NCBI GenBank assembly: GCA_026419775.2
Contig: JAOPGA020000623.1
Coordinates: forward strand, 33,525 to 97,524
Direction of reading: 5' to 3'
Source of the DNA: Acrasis kona
Lineage: Eukaryota; Heterolobosea; Eutetramitea; Acrasida; Acrasidae
DNA: 64,000 nucleotides
Shown here: positions 22,096-31,538 of the stretch, piece by piece
How positions within the stretch are numbered: the first letter of the stretch is position 1
Layout of the letters: each line of letters begins with the position of its first letter
The notes under the pieces: generated by a model
What the model saw: the letters and a program-made list of their open reading frames with translations, nothing else
Databases searched by the model: none
Told to the model about the DNA's origin: nothing
Made by a program: the position numbers and the translations under genes

Positions 22096-22948
22096 TTAAA
22101 ATTTTATTTTGTGATTGTCATAATAGAAGCATCCTGTTCCATCAATCTGATCTTTAGGAGCAGTCGCCAACCAAACAGCAACTTCCGCACCCTCCTCTGA
22201 TGTTCTCACTGCATTTTCTCCGCCCATGTCTGTTCGACACCAACCAGGGCAACAAGCATTAATTGTAATGTTGTTCAAGTCTTTCGACAAGACTCTAATG
22301 TAGGCATTTACTAATGCCTTACTTGTTGAATATGTATTAGTCTGCCATCCCTTTTCCTTCACTGAACTCGGATCTGCTGCTGCATCAATGAATCCCTCTG
22401 CAATGCTATCGATTTTCTCAAAGGAGAGATTATCAACATCAAGTAGGGGCTTGAGTTTAGGAATGTCTTTACTGCCGATGACACCTGCTTGACTTGACAC
22501 CACAACAATTCTGCCGTCTTGTTTTATTAATTTCCTCTTCAAGAGACCATCGGTCAGTCTTCTAACTCCATAGTAGTTTACATTGATTGTATTTTTGGCC
22601 ATTTCCTGATCGAATCCTGATCCCTTGCTAGCAATACCTGCATTGTTGATCAGAACATCAATTGGTTCGCTCTTGTTCTTCGCGTGAATTTTTTTAATTA
22701 ATTCGTCTACGCTTTGATCTTTCGAAACATCTAATGACACAAATTCTGTGTTCTTATTGCCCACTTCGTTATTGATTTCGTTTACAGCTTTCAATCCCCT
22801 TTCTTGATCTCTGGCTGCTAGATATACTTTGTATTCACCTGTTTTTGCGAGCTATAAATTAAACATCGTCTTTCACAATAAATCTTACTTGTTTGCAAAT
22901 AAAATAGCCAATACCTTTGTTGCCTCCTGACACTAGAGCAGTCTTCAT
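22096..22948 (-). CDS. Carbonyl reductase (short-chain dehydrogenase, CBR1-like)
   Basis: Exons 22948-22889 and 22851-22096 with a 37-nt intron give 271 residues, close to the 277 of human CBR1. The cofactor loop is VSGGNKGIG, then LINNAGIA, the catalytic serine region VVSSQAGV and the YSTSK motif (YxxxK), followed by CCPGWCRTDMGG. The long segment between Ser and Tyr is a feature of the CBR1 branch. It should reduce quinones and carbonyls with NADPH in the cytosol. No targeting signal. Confidence 0.9.
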
Positions 22949-23066
22949 TTTGTTTGAATTATTTTTGTCTTTGGGTTGTCTGTCGGATCAGAAAGAAAGC
23001 CCGATTTAAATTAAGCGTGCTGGATGAAAGAGTGTAATTCATTGGTTAATTAATGTTCGTCTAATG

Positions 23067-23723
23067 TTAATGTTTTTTATTTATTAGATCAAAGTAAACC
23101 TCTCTTATCCTTTTAGCCTCTAACTGTCGCTCTGTGGCGTCGAGCATCAACCCTGTGTGCTCTTGTTTTCTAAAAAAGTCCATCCATTCTTGATCTTCTT
23201 CTACCCCAGTACCATCTTTTGTCTTTGGAATATCATCCGATGTTCTTGGTAGAAAATGAGTGTGGAGGTGTTGTATAGATTGACCAGAATGTGGCCCTTC
23301 TTGTACTAGAACATTTATAGAATCTGTGCTGTACACGCGCTTCAGTGCTTTTATTATATTTTGGGTGAAAGCAAGGTATTCTTGAGCCTCACTCGACTCA
23401 ATGTACTCAATGCATGACAAGTGTCTTTTAGGCATGATGAGAACATGCCCAGGAAATACTGGTCGAATGTTGTACAAACATCGAAAATGTTCTGATTCTA
23501 CAATAAGTCCCTCGTTGATTGCCTCGTCATTACAAAATACGCAAATAGACGATAATTGTTTTTTGTTCAATTTTTCGTAGTGTTTTGGTTGCCTTAATAT
23601 TTCTGAATCATCGTTTCTCAATATTTGTTTGAGTCCAAATCTTCTTGTTGGAATGTGTAAATCTACTTTGATAAGTCTACTAAGAGCCTTGTATGATCCA
23701 CACGAAGTGGCTTTGTAGCTCAT
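23067..23723 (-). CDS. HIT-family nucleotide hydrolase (FHIT-like)
   Basis: 218 residues. The histidine triad is seen as SIQHLHTHFLPR (about residues 150-160), preceded by GPHSGQ, which matches the FHIT-type glutamine. FPGHVLIMPKRH and FRCLYNIRPVFPGH are the typical N-terminal strands. FHIT-type enzymes split diadenosine polyphosphates such as Ap3A into AMP and ADP. Compared with about 147 residues in human FHIT there is an N-terminal extension of some 60 residues containing a CVFC pair, which could be a zinc half-site or mitochondrial leader. Convergent neighbours are absent; the next gene starts divergently 246 bp away. Confidence 0.85.
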   Translation of the reverse strand: MSYKATSCGSYKALSRLIKVDLHIPTRRFGLKQILRNDDSEILRQPKHYEKLNKKQLSSICVFCNDEAINEGLIVESEHFRCLYNIRPVFPGHVLIMPKRHLSCIEYIESSEAQEYLAFTQNIIKALKRVYSTDSINVLVQEGPHSGQSIQHLHTHFLPRTSDDIPKTKDGTGVEEDQEWMDFFRKQEHTGLMLDATERQLEAKRIREVYFDLINKKH

Positions 23724-23969
23724 TTAGCCAATCTCCACCTCCGGAGCGATTGAAAATAGATTTTGTAAGTAAGCTTGTTTGTTTTGGTCAACTTCAAATT
23801 TATTGTAAAGAAGTCTTAACCTTCTCAGATTTTATCGGGAGCTTTAAATCTTTGCTTGTAGTCTATTTTGTTGACCTCGAGTACAATACTAGACTCATAA
23901 AATTCCTCAAACTCAGAAGCTGTCGATTGCTCGAAATAGATTTTGTAAGGAACATGTTAAAATTGGCTC

Positions 23970-25652
23970 ATGTCAAATATCAATCAAAAAATGAGTGTTG
24001 GAGGGTTGAAGTTTAGATCATTGCATCATACTGGATCTACACGTAATGAGTGCGTTTGGCGATTCTTTTACGATCAAACCTACACATCTCACTTCGTAGA
24101 ATTCAATGAAAACAAAACTAATCTAACAGCACACTTTGGAATTTGGGATGAAGCAAACGTACAGACTAATCCAGAACTAGGAGTAGACCTAACAACGAAA
24201 CCTATTAACTTTGAGAACAACCCTTCTGCAATAGAATCAATAAAACCAACACGTATATTCATAGAAGGGTCTTTGAAGAAGCCAAAATATGCCATCATAA
24301 ATGACAACATTAGAGTAAAATATGAATGTAGAGATACCAAGAAAAGAGATCCGGCACCATCACTCTGCTATGTTACCGATAAAGTTGCCTCAGCACCACA
24401 TCACCCTATAGCAATAGTTGCCTCTGCTAGTCTTGCAATCATGAAAAAACTCAACGTCCAGATAGATGGCGTAATAAACATGAATAGCCTTGCCACTCTA
24501 GGCGTTGGCCCTCAATTCTTTCATCCTTTCGATGTTCATAATCAAAATCTTCCTGAAATCAAACAAGCCATCATTGCCTGTCACCAGCCACTAATTTTAT
24601 CTACTAGTGGAATTGTGTATACCGGTCTTAAAACCATACATTTTGAAGAACCCATCTCTTCTATATTCTCAACATGTTCATATCCGTTGAAACAAAATTA
24701 TTGGCAGCGTGAAGAAAGGATGAAACAACAAACTGTGTTTGTCACAAGGAGTGGAAAAGCATACATACAAAAGCAAATAAATGTTATGAATAATGGTCTA
24801 TTTTATACAGGTAATTACCGCAATCCTGACATCCACAAGATTGAAGTGGCATCAGATGAGGTCATAAGCAAAGTGTCTTTCGGAGACTATCACGCTCTTT
24901 TGCTATCGCACGATAAATGTAAAAGATCAATAATTAGAGCAAAGGTTTCCTCACATGCTATGAGTTCATTTGGTATTAACTCTTCATCTTCAGATGTCTT
25001 TACAATTTTGGATTTAGAATTTCCTGAGGGTGTAGAACTCAAGGATGTGTCTTGTGGCAAAAGGTTTTCTTTCTTCTTATCGACAAAAGGTGCTTTGTAT
25101 TGTTGCGGAGATAACAGTAAGGGTCAGTGTGCAACACCTGGTGTTCAGATTATAAAAAAACCAACAAAAGTCTTTGATAACGTGAAAGCAGTACAATGTA
25201 AAGGCAACACAACACTAGTATTATGTGATAACAATAAAGTTTATGTATGTGGCTTTGCTTATGGAGTCTGCAACTGCAGCTTCCGTCAATTAGAAATACC
25301 AGAGTACTTTAAAATCTCTACGATTTGTTTATGTGATGGATATTTTATGTTCACGACTTTTTTAAATGAAATTATTGTTTTGAATGACAAGGGCATCAAT
25401 AAAACGTTATCTGGTCAAACTTTTGTGAGAGCACATCACTTGTCACCAAATCAAACATTACTTGTTCGGCATCCGTGCCTTGACAAGTTAACGTCACAAT
25501 ACGGTAGATATCCTCAAAATCAATTAAGATTAAGCTGTGATGGGTATTCATCCGTTGCGTACTTTTCTCAATATGACGAGCCAGTAAATAATTTCTTTTC
25601 CATTTTGTGGAGTGAACGACAGTCATTTACTGACTTGAACATTATTATCTAA
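23970..25652 (+). CDS. RCC1-like repeat protein, 560 aa
   Basis: A single exon with ATG at 23970; a second ATG at 23991 (MSVGGLKF) is also plausible. Weak RCC1 blades are seen: VSFGDYHALLLS, VSCGKRFSFFLSTKGALYCC, GDNSKGQCATPG, and VYVCGFAYG. The blades lack some canonical glycines, so this is a divergent propeller. The first 150 residues resemble no domain I know. Such proteins are numerous in heterolobosean genomes and their roles are mostly unknown. No signal peptide or membrane segment. Confidence 0.6.
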   Translation: MSNINQKMSVGGLKFRSLHHTGSTRNECVWRFFYDQTYTSHFVEFNENKTNLTAHFGIWDEANVQTNPELGVDLTTKPINFENNPSAIESIKPTRIFIEGSLKKPKYAIINDNIRVKYECRDTKKRDPAPSLCYVTDKVASAPHHPIAIVASASLAIMKKLNVQIDGVINMNSLATLGVGPQFFHPFDVHNQNLPEIKQAIIACHQPLILSTSGIVYTGLKTIHFEEPISSIFSTCSYPLKQNYWQREERMKQQTVFVTRSGKAYIQKQINVMNNGLFYTGNYRNPDIHKIEVASDEVISKVSFGDYHALLLSHDKCKRSIIRAKVSSHAMSSFGINSSSSDVFTILDLEFPEGVELKDVSCGKRFSFFLSTKGALYCCGDNSKGQCATPGVQIIKKPTKVFDNVKAVQCKGNTTLVLCDNNKVYVCGFAYGVCNCSFRQLEIPEYFKISTICLCDGYFMFTTFLNEIIVLNDKGINKTLSGQTFVRAHHLSPNQTLLVRHPCLDKLTSQYGRYPQNQLRLSCDGYSSVAYFSQYDEPVNNFFSILWSERQSFTDLNIII

Positions 25653-25911
25653 TAAATTTCGCTTTTACATTATTTCAAATTTTGTGCTATGTGACGAAAA
25701 GTGTTGTAGGGTATCGCACTCGTCTTAATGGAGGTGAGGTTTTCACACAAATATTAATTATGCTTTCCATCTCAAACTCCGGTCAGTTTATTCCCTTCAT
25801 CGTGCTACTGTTCAAATGCATTGGTTCTATTACAAAGAAGGTCAATTTACACGTTGGTCTATTTTAGTTGACCGGTACATTCTCGAGCAAACACCCTTCA
25901 TACCTTCAAGA

Positions 25912-26834
25912 ATGTTCAATAAATCTTTGGTTTTTGTAGCGCTTCTTGTAGCTTACGGTAAGAATCTCACGTGAATAATGTATTTAACGACAAACCAGCA
26001 TACTGCACACGGATAGAATTTTTCGGAGCAGATGGAAAGCTTGCATCCACCCAAAGCGAAAAAAGAGAATTAACAAAATACATTAATAATAATTTTGGTA
26101 TGTCAGTCGAGGGAAAGAGTTTAAATGAACAGTTGGACATGTTCGAAAGGCCCACATCCAATGTTATCTTTGTAGTGTCCCAAGCCGAGCCCCAAAGAGT
26201 TATCGCTGAATCACTCGGCGCTATTGTATCAAAATGGAGCAACCGCTTCGGTGAAAACAATGTTAACAAGCTATCCGCCGTAGAGGAGTCTAACGAAAAC
26301 ACTTATAGCATTCCTTCCGAATACACAACCTTGAGCGCTGATAAGAAGCATGTACGCGACTTTAGTTCACAACTAGCTCTTCATAAAAAGTCTCTTGTGC
26401 AACAATCATTGGCCGGTCCAGTATTGAGCATTGTTACATTCCCAGCACTAAGCAACTTCAACAAGGAGGAGATGCAAGACGCTCAACGATTCTTCCAACA
26501 AGACTACGTACCATCCGTTTTGCAACAAATGAAGAACGGACGCACTCTGACTCAAGTCATTTACCAAGAAGCAGATGCCACCAGAAGTACTGGACGCAAG
26601 TTACTAAACGTAAATAATGTGCAAGCAGTCAACGATGTAGCAGCATCCAACACTACAGTCGAATCTGACGTCTATGTTCCCAATGATTATGAGATCGCAG
26701 AATGGCAAGCAGGTATCTGGACAGTATTGATCATGGTCTTTGCCGGTATATTCGCCGTGTGGTTCATCATGCAAATCGACTACTCCGCAGACCAAATGTC
26801 ATACGCAGCAGAGATGACCAGAGGAAACTATTAA
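25912..26834 (+). CDS. Type I membrane protein, possibly V-ATPase accessory subunit
   Basis: Exon 1 (25912-25957) encodes a signal peptide (MFNKSLVFVALLVAY) and splices over a 41-nt intron to 25999-26834, for 293 residues. The lumenal part is mostly polar with a few N-glycosylation sequons. One transmembrane helix (WTVLIMVFAGIFAVWFIM) near the C-terminus is followed by a short tail beginning QIDYSADQMSYAAE. One late helix followed by a short tail with 'x-D-Y-S-x-D' resembles the ATP6AP1/ATP6AP2 (Ac45, prorenin receptor) group that assembles the V-ATPase. I consider that likely but not proven. Confidence 0.5.
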
Positions 26835-27008
26835 TAAAAAAAATATTTTTTATATCAACCATAATCTTGTGTGAATAATAAACAACATGGTACAAACAAC
26901 ACGCACGAAACACCATGCTCAACAATGACGACTACGGTCTTGGACCATGTATAAATAGGGACATCTGATTAAATATTGAAGAATCATTTACATTCTGATT
27001 GTTTTTTA

Positions 27009-28901
27009 TTATTCTGCAATTTCTTGACTACCAACAACAGCAGCACCAGTGGGCTTCTTTTTCCGTTTCCTCTTCTTCTTTTGGGCGTCGTCTCCGCTCG
27101 ATTGTTGATTAGACGAACTGGCTCCGACCGGTACGTGGAATCCAGGAACGTAATGTTGCTGACTTTGCAATTCCAACTTTTGTGCACCAACAAAGTTTGT
27201 CGTCGTCTTTTTTGGTTGATTGGGTCTTGATGGAGCCTCTTCACCCCCACGCTTGTAGATACTCCTGTCGTTGTCGTCGGATAACGCCTGGAATCCACCA
27301 CCCGATCCACCACCTGCTGACCTCATGTGAGGTGGAACGTATGCCTTTTTGACTTCCGTCTCCTTCTTTTGGCTCATCAAACTCTTTCCCTCCTGCAATC
27401 CACGCGGACTAGGAATGCGAACGCTGTTGTTCGGATCAATGATTTCTTCGTTGGCACCGATCAGAGATGGCCTCCACACGGCTTGATACAATGTGTCGAA
27501 TTGTCGTTCCTGCTGAAGCACTCCGTTATACTTCCAAAGTTGATACTTGTTGCTGACTCGTAGCGTCGGCGTCACCGTTGCAGTCATGAAGAATCTTCCG
27601 CATGGACTCCATCCATGAACGCTGGCTTCCTTCGCGTTGGCCTGTCCAATCTTTCTCTTCTTGTCTCTCTCCCAAAACTCCATGTCTCCTTGCATTCCTC
27701 CGAACCCACACAAACACACCAACTTACCGCTAGGACTCCACGAAACACGATTACGCGCTCCCGTGCCAAAATCAAAGATTTCTTGAGTGCTTTCGTTGAA
27801 CAACGTGGCCTTGGCGGGAGTGAAGCCGTACACGACGATGAATTCGTTTCCTTTGGGACTCCATGCGACGTCGAGGATGGGACCTTCCTTCTTCAGCACC
27901 ACGTTGCAAGTAAAAGTTCCGTTGGCGCGCATAAAGTACAATTGGTTTTCTCCGTAGTAACTCGAATACTCGCTGTCGGACTGGGTGGTGGTGTGGACTA
28001 ACAGCGCGCTTCCGATGCGGTTCCACTTCATGACCACATCTTCGGCCTTGTTGAACGATATGTTGCTCTTGTTGCTCTGCTGGTAGGGATGACGCAACAC
28101 CAACACTTGGCTCTGCTTCTTTTCTTCTCTGCAGTATAACGCTAGGGTTCCTCTGCTGGACATGTTGAAATGGGTCACGTTGATCTTGTGATTTAATTTC
28201 GGATCGGTGCTGGGTGCCATGGTCTTTCCGTCGTGAAATAATAATTTACCTTGCAACGGGAGCGCACAGCAGGTCGTTTCGTTTCCGTTCCATTGGACGA
28301 TGGGCCAAAATTCATCCGTGGTGGGCTTATGAACGAACCGGGCGACTGCTTCTGATCGTCGAGATTGCTCTCTGTTTTTAGGTGCGGCGGTGATCTTGAC
28401 TTGTTCTGCTTCCGTGAATTCTTCCGTGGATGTTGTGGTGGATGGGGCTTGTTGAACATCCTCAAACAAACGCCAAACGGCCAGATTACCACCCTTTGGG
28501 TCGTTGGGTGTGTATTTGCCCAACGTCACCAAGAATGTATTCTGTGGAGAAAAGTGAGACTTGCTCACATTCTCTCCTTCGATACGTCGTATGCAGATCT
28601 TCGTCTCGGTATCTATCACCTCCACGTGCTTCTTGTAGCAACAAACAAAATATTTGCCATCTTGTGAATAGACTAAACTCTCACAACTCTGATCGCATTG
28701 TAGTTGGGAATCGGTCTTCACAGTCACCTGCTGCTTTCCCTGTACATCATTCGCGTCAGCAGAGCACACTTCAATGCCTTGCTTGGTGTTCAAGACGAAT
28801 TGCACCGGTGGGGGAGGTACTAATGGTATTGCTTCCGGATTTGGTGACGTCGTCTTGATGGGAGCTGGCTGTTGTGGCTTCTTGTTGTTGGTTTGGCTCA
28901 T
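27009..28901 (-). CDS. EIF2A: Eukaryotic translation initiation factor 2A
   Basis: 630 residues, near the 585 of human eIF2A. After a Pro-rich N-terminus there is a WD40-like beta-propeller with typical family phrases: SQDGKYFVCCYKKHVEVID, WSPKGNEFIVVYGFTPA, NRVSWSPSGKLVCLCGFGGM and DMEFWERDKKRKIG. The C-terminal KKAYVPPHMR, then a lysine-rich end, is the expected linker and RNA-binding tail. eIF2A delivers initiator tRNA at non-AUG or stress-related starts. The codon before ATG 28901 is TTG, so the start is MSQTNNKKP. Confidence 0.93.
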   Translation of the reverse strand: MSQTNNKKPQQPAPIKTTSPNPEAIPLVPPPPVQFVLNTKQGIEVCSADANDVQGKQQVTVKTDSQLQCDQSCESLVYSQDGKYFVCCYKKHVEVIDTETKICIRRIEGENVSKSHFSPQNTFLVTLGKYTPNDPKGGNLAVWRLFEDVQQAPSTTTSTEEFTEAEQVKITAAPKNREQSRRSEAVARFVHKPTTDEFWPIVQWNGNETTCCALPLQGKLLFHDGKTMAPSTDPKLNHKINVTHFNMSSRGTLALYCREEKKQSQVLVLRHPYQQSNKSNISFNKAEDVVMKWNRIGSALLVHTTTQSDSEYSSYYGENQLYFMRANGTFTCNVVLKKEGPILDVAWSPKGNEFIVVYGFTPAKATLFNESTQEIFDFGTGARNRVSWSPSGKLVCLCGFGGMQGDMEFWERDKKRKIGQANAKEASVHGWSPCGRFFMTATVTPTLRVSNKYQLWKYNGVLQQERQFDTLYQAVWRPSLIGANEEIIDPNNSVRIPSPRGLQEGKSLMSQKKETEVKKAYVPPHMRSAGGGSGGGFQALSDDNDRSIYKRGGEEAPSRPNQPKKTTTNFVGAQKLELQSQQHYVPGFHVPVGASSSNQQSSGDDAQKKKRKRKKKPTGAAVVGSQEIAE

Positions 28902-29157
28902 CAAAAAAAGAGTGCACGTGTGTGTTTGAAAATTAATGTAACAATCAACTTTATTTTAAACCACACCTCAACCTCAAAATCTAATTTTATTCATTTGGAC
29001 ACTCTCGAACATTATTCAAATCATCCACACCTCAGTTCTAAAGGTATGGCTCTGATGTGTTTTGGGCTGATACTTGAGAGATGAACGAGACGAGAACGTA
29101 AAGCATTTCAAGAAGAAATGTATTAAAAACAAAAAAGAAATATACAATTCAATTTTA

Positions 29158-31478
29158 TTATAAACTCGAAACATTCACTCCTAACATTTGTAAATATTTA
29201 AAATTACGACTATCCAATAATTCCTCATGAGATCCCTGACACACAATCTTACCAGTCTCCAACATGATCATATGGTCATATAATTCCATATTCTGCATGT
29301 CGTGTGTAATCATGATCAAAGTCACGCCCTTTTGTTTTACAAAATTTAACAAATTTGGAAAAATCACTTGTCTCTTCTTTATGGGATCCATGGCCGATAA
29401 AGATTCATCAAGGATGATAATCTTTGATTCCAATTTCAAAAAAATACGAGCCAATGCAACCGATTGCGAAAATCCACCACTTAAATTAGATCCCCTCGCC
29501 ATCGTCTTTCCGTTCAAAATCTTTAATTGTCTTTTTCGTTTTCTTAATTTCCTCTTGATTGATTTTTCTTCCATTTCCGAATCGGTCAATTCTTTTTTTT
29601 CTTCCACAATGATTGAATCAGATTGACTAATGGTTGATGATGATGATGGATCGTAAGATTCAATTTTCGAATTTGATCTCTTTTTGGTGGTCGATTGCTT
29701 ACATTCATCGTACAAGAATATACCGGCCATTTCTGCAGCGTTGATCAGGTCGTCATCTGTTGCATCTAATCTTGCCATTTTAATGTTCTCTGCAATGGTC
29801 CCGGGGAATATAAATGGTTTTTGTGCTACGTAGGCGATCATGTCTCGGAGTGATGATCTTTGAATGTTTGCGTACGATACTCCGTTCCATGTGATGGTTC
29901 CTTTTTGTGGAACATATAATTTTGTAATCAAGTTGACCAGAGTTGACTTTCCGCTTCTGTTCTGACCAATGATGCCATAAACTTTGTTAGGAAGGAACGT
30001 GATGGTGTCGTCGAATTGTAGAGCGTACGGAGGTCTGTTTTTACGAGAGTACGTGAACTCGATTTGACTGATTGTTAATTCTTGAAAGTGACTGGTCTTG
30101 ATGGGAAGGATTAAATCTTCGTGTTTAAAGTTTGGTAGTTGCATGAGTTCGACGACGCGACTGCTTCTTTCGATGACTTTGCTGATCTGCCATAAATAGT
30201 TTAATGCCTTCCTGACTAGTTTCGTAAGGTGGTCGATGTCAATTTGTATTTTTCTGTATTGTTCGTAGTTCATGTCTCTTTTATCCATGACGAGGGCCGC
30301 AATGTAATTATCGCTCAAAAAGTCGAAAACTCCTCTTTTTGTGAATGTGTTGTATATTCTGTTTGTGAACAGACGAAGATCCTCCGAAGCGCTAAACTCG
30401 TTGGAAATGATCTGGTCGTAGTGTTGCATCTGAACTTGTTGTAGGTTGTTGAGCTGAATGTCCACGAGGCCGTCCACTGCGTTTGAAAAGAGTTGGGATA
30501 CGTGAGGGTTGCTTGTGTTATGGGTTATGGTCTTTTGAAAGGGTTAGCAAACGTTTGATGCTAATTCTTACTTTTGTTCCAAGGACTTGACGCTTGGTCC
30601 AATCCACAACCTTAAAGATGGCCATGACTACGAACGGACGTGCAATGGCAAGAACATCTATTCTATTGCGTTGCAAATACAAGTCTTTGGCTTCCTTGTC
30701 TATTTCATCATGAGAATTTTAGAGAACAAACAACATACAAATTGCATAAAACGACCCAAGTGTATTTGGGATTGTGAAACTAAACATTTTTAATGTACTT
30801 TGTATTTCCGTGGAGATTCTAATTTCAAGTTCTCTTCCGTGGTATTCATTAAAACTCCAAATCTCTGAATACAATATGCGCTCTAAAACCAATCGTTTCA
30901 CAAGCAACCTATTCATGAGCGACACTCTTGTATTAATGTGTTTGTCTAGATTTTCTAGTAACGAATATAGTAGGGTAAGTAATGTATAGGTCCTTGCGTG
31001 CGTAAGATCCAAAGTATTACCGGCAATCTAACATGTTATGAATACTGAACGTACGGTTTCATACCATTCGGTTATGTATTTTATTTTTCAACTCTCTAAG
31101 TTTCCTACCGATTTTGAAACGTGAAAAGTACCACGGCATTGATTCCAAAATGATGGGCATTGCATAACTTGTGAACAAGTTCAAGAAAAAGTGACTCTTT
31201 CTATTACGCCATAAATATCCGTAAAAAACAATCAACGGCGTCTTGCTTAAGTGATCCCACGTCTCCACTACCGTCCTCTTGAATTCATCCCACGAAGATA
31301 ATATATGTATGATTCTTCTCGCGTAATAGATGGTGGTACGTGGGAATTGCAACACCGCGTGGAAATAATTGCGAAGATTATCCAAAAGTGTATCCAAATG
31401 AACATGGAAAGAATCTGGTTCATCATTTAATAAATCTGATGGAAGAACTTCTTCCTCTTGCAAAATCTTCTTCACCAT
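29158..31478 (-). CDS. ABC half-transporter-like protein (one ATPase domain)
   Basis: Four exons, 31478-31065, 31027-30739, 30699-30572 and 30531-29158, with introns of 37, 39 and 40 nt, give 734 residues. The C-terminal ATPase has Walker A GQNRSGKST (about residue 465), Q-loop AYVAQKP, signature LSGGFSQ (about 624), Walker B IIILDES and H-loop ITHD. A charged, Ser-rich insertion of about 70 residues separates the Q-loop region from the signature. The N-terminal 400 residues are helical and fit a six-helix transporter half, but hydrophobicity is only moderate. The substrate is unknown. The catalytic residues look intact. Confidence 0.8.
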
Positions 31479-31538
31479 GCATCAAACACGTTATTTCACT
31501 TTCAAAAAATATTTTATTACAATCAACAATCACACGTG

